From assembly GCA_905250025.1 (NCBI GenBank), contig CAJNOJ010000351.1, forward strand, positions 11,534 through 75,533: 64,000 nucleotides of DNA, read 5' to 3'. Position numbers and translations under genes: made by a program. Of the stretch, positions 10,944-22,133 are shown piece by piece; the first letter of the stretch is position 1, and the number at the start of each line of letters is the position of its first letter. The notes under the pieces are model-generated. The model made no database searches, was not told the origin of the DNA, and saw only the letters and a program-made list of their open reading frames with translations. This stretch comes from Adineta ricciae. Lineage: Eukaryota > Rotifera > Eurotatoria > Adinetida > Adinetidae.

Positions 10944-12403
10944 CAAATTCGATAGAAAAGACAAATCACCGTTGCTTGTTATCCATTTTGCGCATCGGAT
11001 TCATTTCTATCACTTGTAACTGTGCAAATTTCTTACATAATTAAACAGTTTCTCTATTAGTCCGTTGTTTTGTAATCGAAATCCAAATTTCGTTTTCAAT
11101 TTTACCGTAACTATTATGTTTTGTTCCACGCTTCTTATTCGTACTCGCATATACTCTATTCATATTTTGACTTCTTTAGACATTTAGTTAGAACTAATAC
11201 AAAAAATTATTTGTTTGCTTTCTTTCATGTAGTTGTTTATTATATCATCGATTTGTCTTTATTTCATTGAAAAACAAATAAATAAACTTCATATTGGAAA
11301 ACATTTTCTCTTATATGAAATAAAAAACAATAGCAAATTGATTATTACATATGAATCTTTTCAGTCGAGGGTAATGCGAGTCCGTCTGTACGAGCGTTAT
11401 TTATATAATTAGTTATAGATCATTCCCGTATGATATTCATAAATTTTGACTGGCTCTTTACCAAAAGTAGTGCTCACTACGGTGCGTTGGAATGATCTTC
11501 TGAATGATTTTGATATTTTTATCATGAAATCACGATATAGATAAACACAGTAAGCTATCATTTGATGAGCTCCATTCCTTGACTCCTCTACTAATAACTC
11601 TAGCTGATATGTAACTATGTAACAAGAAGTTTTCAAGGCACGATTCTAATGAGAATAAGTGAGCATCAAATATACTCTCTCAACTAAAATGCTAACTACT
11701 TTGTACTGTCATGCTAGTTTGTGTTGCGCTAATGTGCTCTTCCAGCAGACGGCACAATACTCGACGAAAAGCTGGGAACAGATTACAGCGGAATGTATGC
11801 AGCAGAAACCAAAAGACAAATATATTTAGGATATTTGTCAGTAAGCAAATACCGATCTCAAAACCTTATTTGCTATTCAACTTAGTCATTTGTTATTTTT
11901 TGATGCTTTTGAATTAAATCATCTGTTCAGTTTTTTTCAAGCATTAATAGAAAACGGTCACTGACAAATAAACAGATACTAGGTAGTTACGAACAATTCT
12001 GAATTTATCTGGAGATCGATCGTATAAACAAATATTGGAATCACGATCGTATGATTGTTTTGAATTATTTCTTCTCTTGGGAAATCATCCTCAACCATAA
12101 CACATTGTTGAGAATCTTTGGTTTACTATTTTTCTTAGACTCAGTAGTCGTTGGTGGATAGATTTTTGTAAGCTCTGGAAGACGTTCTCAATTTGTCGTG
12201 AATTGAGAAGAACATACAGTAAGGGTAGATGTTTTTAATAGGAGTCTTCATTTGATGAAGAAGTGTTTTCAAGGTGATGACATATTTAAATGTTTCTCTG
12301 GTAGAGCTAGTTGGCGCGTTTTGGTGAATGTTGTAGTTGAATATGTATTTTTCAAATGATTATATATTTACAGATCGAGTTGTAGGTGTGGTGTAGTTAG
12401 CTT
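10944..12403. other. Gene-free stretch
   Basis: AT-rich. It holds one partial copy of the dispersed TCAGTCGAGGG repeat (around 11361-11375). Short frames on both strands show no recognisable domain. Confidence 0.4.
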
Positions 12404-13405
12404 TTGTTCGTAAATTATTTGGCAACGTGTTCAGCTGATGATTGTGACAGCGTTTTGATTTTGTCAGAAGCGATAAGCTGTTTTCATTTACGACCATTAT
12501 TTAATCAAATGGCTTCAAAAACCAACATTACTTCTGGTTTTGAATTAATTCAACACTTAAGAAAATGGTCTATCATTCATATGAAACAAGATACTTAATT
12601 GTGTACAATAGATGTTTCTGATCTTTATACAATGATTCCTTAAATTGAAGGTGTTTTATCACTCAAGAAAATTCTAGACTATCTTCAATTACAAGAAATT
12701 AAAGATCTCAAAACAGAAGCTATTATTCGTTTAGCTAGATTCGTTATTCGAAACAATTATTTCTCGTATAATGGTCAATATTATAATCGATTGGCCACAA
12801 CGTCATTTACTTCGACAAATTGATCGATGGAATAAATTCGATAAGAATATTATTCTCAAAACTAATACTAGCAATCAAATTAATATTCCGGATTTACAAA
12901 TTATAGATCAGGATGGCAATTTAATAACTTCTGTTTATCATAAACCATCCTATGGACCATATTATTTACTATTTTATAGCATTCATCCATTACATATGAA
13001 ACAGAACATACCATTTACTATGTTACTTACGTTAGAGCAATTCGGTATTATTCAACATTTCAAAATTATACAAATGAACGTGGTAAATTAAGATTGGATC
13101 TTTTACTTAATAAATATCCAGTAAAATTTATCGATCAACAATTTAATTGTCTACTACAAAAATTTAATCTTGATGAGCCATTAACAAATTATAATTATGA
13201 AACATTACGACAAAAAGTACCAATAGATTATAGGAAGACTTTATTTATTCATTTTACTTACTGTTCAAATATGACAACATTTCCAAGAAAATTTCATTCT
13301 CTTTGCAATAAATATTTTGAACAGTCTCCAATCAATGACTCCACTCCAATCCTTGGTACTCGTAATGTTAACAATCTTCAAAAACAACTGATTCATACAC
13401 GATAA
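12404..13405 (+). pseudogene. Penelope-like element reverse transcriptase relic
   Basis: Three consecutive frames together resemble the RT of Penelope-like elements. The N-terminal side reads CTIDVSDLYTMIP, then a stop, then IEGV...LKKILDYLQLQEIKDLKTEAIIRLARFVIRNNYFSYNGQYYNR, the palm region with the first catalytic Asp. The next block that should hold the GGAMGSPL and YIDD catalytic elements is missing. Text resumes with DLQIIDQDGNLITSVYHKPSYGPYYL, SIHPLHMKQNIPFTMLL and, after a frame change, LLLNKYPVKFIDQQF. No GIY-YIG endonuclease is recognisable downstream. Stops, frameshifts and the deleted catalytic core make it inactive. Hammerhead motifs on the same strand follow within 250 bases. Confidence 0.85.
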
Positions 13406-13474
13406 AATTAAATTATTTATCGGCAAAGTTTGATATTCAACATTGGAACGACTTTCAAGATAGATATTCTTTAC

Positions 13475-13580
13475 TCGAAAATCTTTTTTCTTTTTCCTTT
13501 TCTTTATCAGTCCATATGTTGCCTGTATTTGATTGTCGTTCTCATTTTCTTTTTCTTTTTCTTTCTCTATTTCTTTCTTG
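13475..13580. repeat. Pyrimidine-rich tract
   Basis: Runs of (C)TTTTTC on the plus strand between the RT relic and the first hammerhead motif. Low-complexity DNA in what would be the 3' flank of the Penelope-like element. Confidence 0.5.
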
Positions 13581-13588
13581 TTATATTT

Positions 13589-13670
13589 ATATATGTAGAG
13601 CCCTGATGAGTGTTTCATGATTTCAGCAAATAACACGAAACCTGTCGGCATATCAAACATCTACATATAT
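13589..13670 (+). ncRNA. Hammerhead ribozyme 1 (type I), associated with the Penelope-like relic
   Basis: All conserved core boxes are present in order. CTGATGA is at 13603-13609; stem II is GTGTT (13610-13614) with AACAC (13632-13636); GAAA is at 13637-13640; and there is a GTC cleavage triplet with the predicted cut after C13646. Stem I has an inner helix GCC (13600-13602) with GGC (13647-13649), an internal loop, and a perfect 10-bp outer helix ATATATGTAG (13589-13598) with CTACATATAT (13661-13670). The stem III segment is only a few bases, as in the minimal hammerheads known from Penelope-like elements, which are thought to cut best as dimers. Same strand as the RT. Activity is inferred. 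Confidence 0.85.
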
Positions 13671-13908
13671 TTATTTATTTAGTTTATTGTTGATTGATTA
13701 GATCGACTGCTGAACAAACAAATATTGAGATTAGCAAATTAATTTATTTTATCTTCATTATATACATTAATTTGTTTCTCTATTTGTTTCCACCTTCCAA
13801 TAAAAATACTAGCTCTTCTTACTATTCAGGTTTTTTCGGAATTTCCTTGAAACTATAGTTAGTTATGTCGTCTATCTATGATCCTTAGATAATTTTGGAT
13901 GACTACAA

Positions 13909-13973
13909 AGTCAAAACTACCTGATGATGAATGGAATAAGCCCCATTCGAAACGCGTCGTAGACAGCTTGACT
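13909..13973 (+). ncRNA. Hammerhead ribozyme 2 (type I, dimer-type stem III)
   Basis: Core: CTGATGA 13921-13927; stem II GAATGG (13929-13934) with CCATTC (13943-13948), leaving one extra T at 13928; GAAA 13949-13952; GTC triplet with the predicted cut after C13958. Stem I: CTAC (13917-13920) with GTAG (13959-13962), then an internal loop, then AGTCAA (13909-13914) with TTGACT (13968-13973). The stem III segment contains ACGCGT, a perfect palindrome, which suits pairing between two ribozyme copies. The loops differ from ribozyme 1, so this probably marks a second retroelement end. Same strand as ribozyme 1. Confidence 0.8.
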
Positions 13974-14152
13974 CACTCTCAAGATCAATTTTGAGCTTTA
14001 AGCCATTTGAAAACGAACTTTGATAGGTTTGAAATCGATCATGGTAATTCAATCTCACATCCACACCCTAGTTACGCATTCTTAACATACCTGTCGAGTT
14101 CCTTTAGCAAGGACGAAACATGTCGTATGATGCTTGGAATCTATTTTTCTAT

Positions 14153-14190
14153 AAACACACCCACCACACCCCACACCCTCACCCTCACCT
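14153..14190. repeat. C-rich CACCC/CCCTCA tract, telomere-like
   Basis: Alternating CCCACA-, CACCC- and CCCTCA-like units over about 38 bases, just 3' of the hammerheads. The complementary strand is G-rich (GTGGGG, GAGGGT). It resembles but does not exactly repeat the TGTGGG telomere unit reported for a bdelloid. Confidence 0.4.
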
Positions 14191-15110
14191 GTTATGGTTG
14201 AATCAACTATGACATCTATATTGTATTAGATTCTTTCCTGTTCGTTCTTTCTTCTTGTTATACTTATATATTGTTGTAAAATAAAATAAAGTCAGTTGTG
14301 TTCTAACTGAATTCGAACTCGCCTGCCTCTCTTTCTATCTTACAAACATAACACCTCCCTTGAATAATATTCTTTCTGACTCTGTAGATTGATAAAAAGA
14401 CATTTACACCCCCAAAATGTCCATGATCATTAATACGATGGCTATATTCACTTGAACTTGCAGCTATAAGATTGAATAATCAGAATTTTTTTGTCAATTA
14501 GTCATCCATATGTGTAGTGCAGATATTTGTCCTTATTCTTACACCATCAAGTAGAGAAAAGGTGCGAAGGACGAGAAAAAAACAAATACAATGTGAAGCA
14601 CGTGTAACACAATCATATCATAATAGGGAGGTACTTAATAAATCTTATTTCAGTAGCATTATATCTGGCTAACTAGGCATAAAAACAATCATATTTTCGT
14701 TATAAACGATTAGAGCTATACAGAACAATATATTCTGAGATTAGAAGTCGCGACTGCTAAAATCTATATTATAAAACAAATTTTTCTTTTAAATCTTCTT
14801 TATGAGATTTATAATTCTGATGAAATAACAACTTTTTTCAATATCAATGTCCTGTTTTAATCTTTGATATATTTCTAGCAATCATTACATAGGTGGTCTT
14901 CTTTTCTTATTACAAAAGATTTGATTGATAAAAACTATTGATTATTTCTACATTTCATATGATTAAAAAAAAGATATTTGTTGGTTTCTAAAGTAACATA
15001 GATTAAAGAACAGAAATTTAAAAAATCACGATGATTAAATGAATAAAAGAAAAGAGAGATTATGTGAATAGAATAGACGCAGATAATATGTTAGTAATGG
15101 TCTTTTTCGG
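14191..15110. other. Gene-free stretch
   Basis: AT-rich; AAATAAAATAAAG near 14280 could be an old 3' end of a retroelement. No gene or RNA could be supported. Confidence 0.4.
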
Positions 15111-15131
15111 ATAAAAAAATGTTTATTTATT

Positions 15132-15650
15132 TTAATTTTGATTACATTTAAGACAATAATATTGCCAGTTATTATTTGTTGCACCAGCAATACGAACACA
15201 ACAACCTCCTCTATCAGCACATCCATAACCATTATTACAATCGAAATAACTTGGATTATTTGGATAATCATTACGAATAGATGTATAACTACCACCAGGA
15301 CAAAAAGTAGAACTTTGACCACCGCAGACTTTGGAATTCAATTGACAAGTACCTTTACTACCAACTTTTTCTTCCCAATTGGCAGCATAACAAACTAAAC
15401 CACAAGTAGTACTTGAATCATATTGTTTTTTTGGATCACATATATTCCCACATTGAGCAGAACCCGTACAAACTGATTTAGCAGCACGTTTATCAACATA
15501 TCGATCTAAATATGTGTCTATTAAATCTCGACGATCATCATAGAAGTTGCTATCATCCATATCAGCATTGTTGTATTGTCTTGCATTGCAATTGATTGTC
15601 AAAGTTGTTGAGACAATCACCAAGTAGATTATTGTTTGAATATTCAACAT
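15132..15650 (-). CDS. Secreted cysteine-rich protein, 172 aa
   Basis: Single-exon frame. It starts MLNIQTIIYLVIVSTTLTINCNA, a typical signal peptide, followed by an acidic, Asp- and Tyr-rich propeptide-like segment ending in a basic site (YVDKR, about residue 54). The mature part carries 14 cysteines in about 110 residues (CTGSAQC, ICD, TCGLVC, TCQ, VCGG, FCPGG, DCNNGYGC, GGCC, YCLKC), consistent with seven disulfides. I do not recognise the fold and assign no function. An AATAAA on the minus strand lies just past the stop, and a TATATATA stretch (about 15740-15747) lies roughly 95 bases upstream of the ATG, both consistent with a real gene. No neighbour suggests a pathway. Confidence 0.75.
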   Translation of the reverse strand: MLNIQTIIYLVIVSTTLTINCNARQYNNADMDDSNFYDDRRDLIDTYLDRYVDKRAAKSVCTGSAQCGNICDPKKQYDSSTTCGLVCYAANWEEKVGSKGTCQLNSKVCGGQSSTFCPGGSYTSIRNDYPNNPSYFDCNNGYGCADRGGCCVRIAGATNNNWQYYCLKCNQN

Positions 15651-16476
15651 TTTTCGATTATAAAGTAATCAGATGTATTGATAAATCGTCAAGTAAATAG
15701 AAGATATATTCGACTGTGCTTTTATCTGAATATATTCAAGCGTATATATAGATGAATTGGACATACCCTGGAATGAACGATATTTAGCAATAATAAACAG
15801 CAAATCGATACGCATGAATAAATATATTTTGGGAAATAATATGAATGTCATATTTTATTCACCACGCCTTAATCAGAAAACTTAACTATAGTCACTGCTC
15901 TTTACCTATTTGATAATAAAACAATATTTGTTTTGATGTTATACATAGAAGGATGATTGGATGCATCTCCAATACAAACAAGTTCATTTTATTATATAGT
16001 ATTGCTGTGAATAATATTCTTTTTTTAAAAGTTGTTTTTTTTTCTAACTCTAAGACATTTAAGAAAGAGTTTTTACTTACATCAATAGTTACGAATGTTT
16101 TCTTTATAATAAAAATAATCAGAAACGTGTTACATTGCATACATATATTAATATTTAATAAATTTTATTCAAACTTATCCAAAATATGCTAAAAATGCTG
16201 AGATTTTTGTTATTGAATGTTTAATCATCCTTTCTAGTTATTAAATTTAATCAAAAACAAAAAAACAAGATCAAGTTAGTGTAAAAGTATGCAATAATAT
16301 TTCCTTCAAGATTTCCATCGCTAAAAGGTGTAAAATATTGTATTAATAATTAAATTAACACATTTAAAAAGGATTCTTTAATTTATTATCGGTAGATATT
16401 AGTATGCAATAGATAGAACAGAACGAAAAAAAAATACAACCCATAACGAACGATGATTGCATTTAACGTTTCTATT
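15651..16476. other. Gene-free stretch
   Basis: Upstream flank of the cysteine-rich gene, AT-rich. Overlapping short frames on both strands (15892-16192) show only Phe/Ile/Lys-rich text expected from AT-rich DNA. Confidence 0.4.
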
Positions 16477-16850
16477 ACCCAGGTCGAAACGAATACATCG
16501 GATCCTGCCGGACGGATGCGAAATCTGTTGTGATCTGGATGGTCGGATATTTCTTGTCGGATTCCGATATAATCCAGCGTTTGCCTTTGATATCCGATGA
16601 TCGGATACGGTGGGTTCCGACTAGATTCATACAACTGGAACCGACCGAATCCGATCTTATTCCACGTAATCCGATCATCAGAAATGATTGGAGCTTCTAG
16701 GTTCATATCGACAGGATTCCATGATAAAACCGATCATTGACTGATATCGGAACTGGTCGGATCATAACAATTACTTAGGATTTCCGTTCATCGGATTTTT
16801 TATTTGAGATGACCATAGATCCGACCGGAGTCAGTGACTGGAATTACATC
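16477..16850. repeat. CGGAT-rich dispersed repeat opening with ACCCAGGTCGA
   Basis: A locally GC-richer block beginning TACCCAGGTCGA and dense in CGGAT/ATCCG pentamers on both strands. A block starting almost identically lies at 35288, and variants (ACCCAGCTCGACC) occur near 58155 and 61517. No convincing protein is encoded; frames of about 100 codons inside it follow the repeat composition. Probably a non-autonomous mobile element. Confidence 0.5.
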
Positions 16851-18203
16851 GGAAATAATCAGAAAGCTATGTATCTTGCTAAATGATATGGCGAATATAC
16901 TATTGAAGAGATAATAATTCATAGTTAAATTGAAAGCTCATTTAGCTATGTCCTATCGAGTGAAATTCACTAATCAATCAAATTGATAATATCTTTATTC
17001 AAATGATAGAAAACAAAATCAGATTTTATTGACGACAGATAGTTGCTCTGTGTCGAGAAATATTTAATATCTTCTCTCAATTAAAATAAGACAAAACATG
17101 ATGACGTGAAGAGAACTGATTTTTTTTTGGCAAAAATCTAATAACTATCGATAATTTATTTAAAATATCTGAGTTTAACTAACTTGGTAAAAACCGTCTA
17201 CTCTTGTGACATCAAGTAACGAATGATCCTTATTAGTTCAGATATAATCAATTAGTAACAAATTCCATCAAAAAGAAGAAAAAAAAGAGAGCTAATATTT
17301 TAAAGTATGTTAATTTTTTTGCTGATTGATATTTTTTCATTCTTTTTATTACAATAAATATGAGAAAAAAACTTTGCCATGCCTATGTTTGACGTGCTAG
17401 CCCGACTATGTTATATGAATAATGAAGTAGTTTTGATTTAGATTACTTGTTTAACTAAAGATCTTATCATTATATGCGTAGAGTCAAATTTCATGGAACA
17501 AAATCTTAACGAATACTCATTTCTTGTGGAATTACTATAAAAGAATCCGCTAATGAAAACAGTATTTGAAATGATACAATCACCTCAGAAAGTTTCTTTC
17601 AAGATTTCAATGTGTGGTTTTTCAACTTGCTAATTTCAATATCTTCTTAATTACTCATCGTATTTCATTCGACTAACGAGACTTCACTTTCTCTATCCAT
17701 TTAAAGATTTAAGTTTGTTTGAAAAAACATTTGAATATATGACCCTCCTTTCAGTCGAGGGAATAAATCACAAAGACATTTTTTTCTGCTAATCTTAGTC
17801 GGTTCAAGTTCTTTTTGAGAACATTGAAGTTTTTGATCAAGAATATTTCATTCGGTTATGAGCCATATTTCTGAAAAAGGATCTTCAATTTGCGTTCTTT
17901 TGACGGATATTGACTTTTTTCACAGAGATAAACACAACTAAGAAAAGATATTTAATTAAAATGAAGAAATAGAAGTTTTTTATTATTCTGGTCTATTACA
18001 CTTCTATGGTTTTCAGTGAGATAGAAACTTCTCGTAATCTCACTCATTGTTTGTTCAATATTAGTTAAATTTCTCGATAGTCTGGAAATTCTTAGTACGT
18101 CATTAAGAGTTGTGTAATTCTACGATAGTGACTTCAACTTAATGAAGACAAGCAAGTATTTGTTGTCTACACAAACATATAAGTTGAATGACTGAAGATT
18201 AAA
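16851..18203. other. Gene-free stretch with one copy of the TCAGTCGAGGG repeat
   Basis: AT-rich. GACCCTCCTTTCAGTCGAGG at 17741-17760, then GAATAAA, matches the dispersed repeat seen at 30583 and 39179. Nothing else was recognised. Confidence 0.45.
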
Positions 18204-19140
18204 ATGACAATTCCCTTACTTATTGAATTTTGGCTTACTCTAATCTTTCTGATTCCATCAATGTTCTGTAATATCTTCAAACTTTATTATTTTCTTATCG
18301 ATTGAACATTTCGTCAAAATCTGCACAATCATGTTATTACAATAATTCTTCTTTTCAATTTTATCTATATGATTACTAATATTGTTTGGCTTATTCATGA
18401 TTACCGTACAGATTCACCATTATCATTAACACGTACATCTTGTCTTCTATGAATTACTATAGATTTTGCTGGATATACCTCCACCACAATTTGAACGGCT
18501 TGGGCATCAATTGAACGACATATTCTTATTTTTCATCGAAACTTAACTTCAACAACGTTCAAACGTTTTATTTTTCATTATTTACCATTGATTATCTTTA
18601 GTGTTTATCCATCGACTTTTTATTTTATTTGATTTTTCGCATTACCTTGTTCTATTCCATCTTATTATCATCGCGAACGATGTGCATTAGGGCCCTGTTT
18701 AGCTATTCATGGAATATTAGGTACTTGGGATAGTTCAAGTTAACAATATTCTACCAACTTTTGTCATTGTTGTCTTTAGTATTTCTCTGATTATCCGAAT
18801 ATGGTATAACAAATATCGAATGGTTCAACGATTTCAATGGAATAAATATAAGAAAATGGCATTTCAATTATTATCAATATCCATTCTTTATTTTGCTCTC
18901 ATTTTACCTACGGAAATTATGTATATAGCCTATACACTCGGCCTATCACTTGACGTTAGTTGGGATTTCTTTTTAAATATTTATTTTTTCTCTTACTTTA
19001 CAATGTTATTGATTCCTTTTGTATCAATTGCTTCATTACCTGAACTACGAGTAAAATTTCGAAAATTTCTTCAATTTGATCGAAGACAACGACATACAAT
19101 TGCTCCTGAAGCAATAGGAATTAATCGTCTTAACAATTGA
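18204..19140 (+). pseudogene. Class A (rhodopsin-like) GPCR pseudogene, bdelloid-expanded type
   Basis: The relic can be followed from an ATG at 18204. TM1-like text is LIFLIPSMFCNIFKLYYFL; then FRQNLHNHVITIILLFNFIYMITNIVWL, ITIDFAGY, AWASIERHILIFHRN (position of the DRY-type motif) and KRFIFHYLPLIIFSVYP. After a one-base insertion near 18738 comes VNNILPTFVIVVFSISLIIRIWYNKY, followed by QLLSISILYFALILPTEIMYIAYTLG and LLIPFVSIASLPELRVKF, ending at 19140. Four in-frame stops, all TGA (the first at 18303-18305), precede the frameshift. This type is abundant in bdelloids and probably binds peptides; ligand unknown. The 3' third (18820-19140) is still open. Confidence 0.85.
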
Positions 19141-19319
19141 CACACTATCTAGAAAACAGATTCTGTTCAAAAATTAGCATTCATCAAATAAAAATATAAC
19201 TTCAGCTATCTTACTTTCTATCTATTTTACGCTAAGGTCATACATACGAATTAAGAAGACATGCCTTTGTCTTTATACGAACTTAAAAGTGAATAGAGAA
19301 GACTACAACTGCGTCTTCG

Positions 19320-20520
19320 AGAAAAACAAATGATTCGATCATAGTTGGGGCACTTATTCCATTACAAAATTATAAAAGATCAGCTTGTGACTATCTTCGT
19401 CAGAAAAATTAGATATAATAGTTACTCGATTTGTTCGAAGACCATGAATCGAAAGCAGAAACATTAAAAATTTACCTATTGAATTGCGACATACAATTCT
19501 TGATAATCTTGATCATTCAACAGTATGGATGTTATTAAAGAATTTCTTTTATTAATACCATGTCTTCATCATTTTAAGATTATTGATGGAAAACGAAGGA
19601 AAAGTTTTGTCAAATGTGATTATAAGAAAATACCGATATATCATGGTGCACTCCGACACGATGACGATTCTATTGATCTATATTGAAATTCAACAGCAGT
19701 TTTTAAAATCAAAAAGAAGATATATAATTATCTCATAGTTTTTGTTTCCGAAATTAGTTGTTTTATTAAAGATCATTCATATTGAACTGAAGTAGAAAAC
19801 AAAACGGAAAATGATATTACATCTTTAAATCTTCAAACTCTCAATAATTCATTACTGACGCGACGAAAAACCAGCAAAAGTCAATATTATACTGAAGAAT
19901 TATTCAGTTCTTCCTATTAATCTCAAAACCATTGAAGTAATTCGTTCGATTTACAATTGACAAATCTGATAATGAAGTAGTTTCGAACATTATCAAATGT
20001 TTCTTAGAAAATAGAATTGATTCAAAAATAAAATATGCTGATAACTCTATGAATCAATTAAACTAATCAATAAACATAGAAACTGAATACTATCTATATA
20101 GACAACATTATTATTTAGATTCGCAAGGGAATTTGCACACCTGTTTTATTTGGATGATATTTCTATTGTTGATACCATTTTTTCTAACATTGAACTATTT
20201 GAAGATTCTTTTTTTTGAGTATTTACAGGAATAGACAGTGAAATCGCCATAACTGCAAAACAATTCTTATCCATTACCTCTTCACTTTCAGTCCAGTATC
20301 CATATGGATATACGTAAATTCGCCTACACCCTCAAGATAGTTTCTACGTATCATTTATAAGACAAAAAGACTTTGTATAGTTGAACTTATACAAAATTAA
20401 AAAGTTAAGAAATTGAGTTTAAACGAGCAGCAGAAGTATCACTAAAAGAGGCTGTCTCATATTTATCAACTTGTATTATTATTGTTGTTAATCGTTTACG
20501 TGCGGCAGATCAAATCTATA
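19320..20520 (+). other. Possible decayed coding remnant, family not recognised
   Basis: Stretches read like degraded protein in shifting frames, for example NLPIELRHTILDNLDHSTVW around 19470-19530 and YLYRQHYYLDSQGNLHT around 20090-20140, broken by frequent stops. No family identified. It follows the GPCR relic on the same strand but does not look like part of it. Confidence 0.25.
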
Positions 20521-22133
20521 TAAAACAAATTTAAAAATATTCTGTCAAAATGATTGTGAAAGAGAAAAACTATAATTCTTGTTTATAATTTTCTAGATAT
20601 TCAAACAAATGAAATGAAGATGGAGCACCTAGTTTTAAACAAGGTGAATTAAATACAAAACGAACAGGATATTCAAATTTACCATTTCATGTCAAACGAT
20701 TTTTTCTATATGTCTTCGAAAACAAAATCTGAAGATATTAACGTAGTGAAAGAAAACGTCGATCAAAGATGCAATTTATATAATCGATGTGAAACTTGCC
20801 AAAAGATATTGAAGCTAAATGTGCCGTTTTAAGTTATAGAGTTTTTAGCTTTATGTTACTTTGTGTGTTTTTTTCAAATCTGGTTGTTTGGATATTAATG
20901 TCATTATAACTGGCTTTTTTTCTTGGTTATTTTTCGATTTCTAACAGAAAATGTCAAATATATTTAATCTCGAATAATTTCTTTTCTTTAAAGTGCAATA
21001 ACACCGAACATAAAGATTACAAATTCTAACTTTGTTTTTTATCTAACGCAAAGACTTCTAATGTAGTATGATCTTTCTTTCATTCGACTTCATTTCTTTC
21101 ATCTACTGTATGTAAAAGTTTTATTTAATGACGAAGCATTAGACATTGTTGTTACTTTTAATGGATATTTCGTTTTAAATGTTCTTTGAAATTTGTGTTG
21201 GAAACGTAACATACTATTCATCATTCTAATTGAATAAATGACTTATAGAATTAGACTTTATCTATCGTATCAAATGTATTTTTACTCCTACTCTATTCAT
21301 TTTCAAGATGGTTGTATTACTCAATTATCAGTATAGATTTATATTGTGCATAAAATACGTATACTATCGCATTTTTTTTCTCAATCGAATGATTTTCACT
21401 GTATATTGAATTCTACACCATACTATATATTCTTTATTACCATATGGATCTACAAAAATGGCTATTGTCATTTATCTCGAACGATACATCTTAAAGTTCA
21501 TGTAATATAGTAGAAACTTGTAATAATATTATGAGTCGATATCTGTGTATTTATCGTTCTGGTGAAAGATTGAATAAGAAATATATAGACATTAACCCTT
21601 ATCCATACACTTAGATAAAACAATGAGAAATGCAAAATAGATTGTATATAGGAATGAATAAACAGTATCTGTGTCTTGACATATTTCTATTTATACAAAT
21701 GAGTTTATACAAAATTTACCTCGTTGATGTTTTCTTTTATCAAACATTTATCATGCATCAGATCCAAAGTGTCGGTTAGAATTTGTCTCACGAAATCCCA
21801 ATGATCTTTGGGAAGAATGAATAACATCATTATAGAATATCAGTGCAGTCACTTTGCAGCAATCATCTAAACACGAAAACTGTTAATAATAATTTATATC
21901 CATGAATACGGTTTTTTCAAATAATGCATTGCAACTTTCTCAGTTATATACTCATCTCAGAAAAAAATGATTATTGAAAGATAGAAATCAATGATTAGTT
22001 GCTTAAATATAGTATGACGAATCATTTGAAAAAAATGTTTATTCAAAAAAGAAAAATCTTGATTATTTTATTCATATAATATTAGTGATTAAATAAAGGC
22101 ACACAGAAATGCTGATTAAGATAAAAAATGTTT
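20521..22133. other. Gene-free stretch
   Basis: AT-rich DNA downstream of the membrane-protein gene on the minus strand. No gene, RNA or strong repeat seen. Confidence 0.4.

Noticed and set aside
15138-15398. Plus-strand 86-codon Thr/Ile-rich frame
   Set aside because: Antisense shadow of the cysteine-rich secreted protein; Thr/Ile runs come from reversed Asn/Gly codons.
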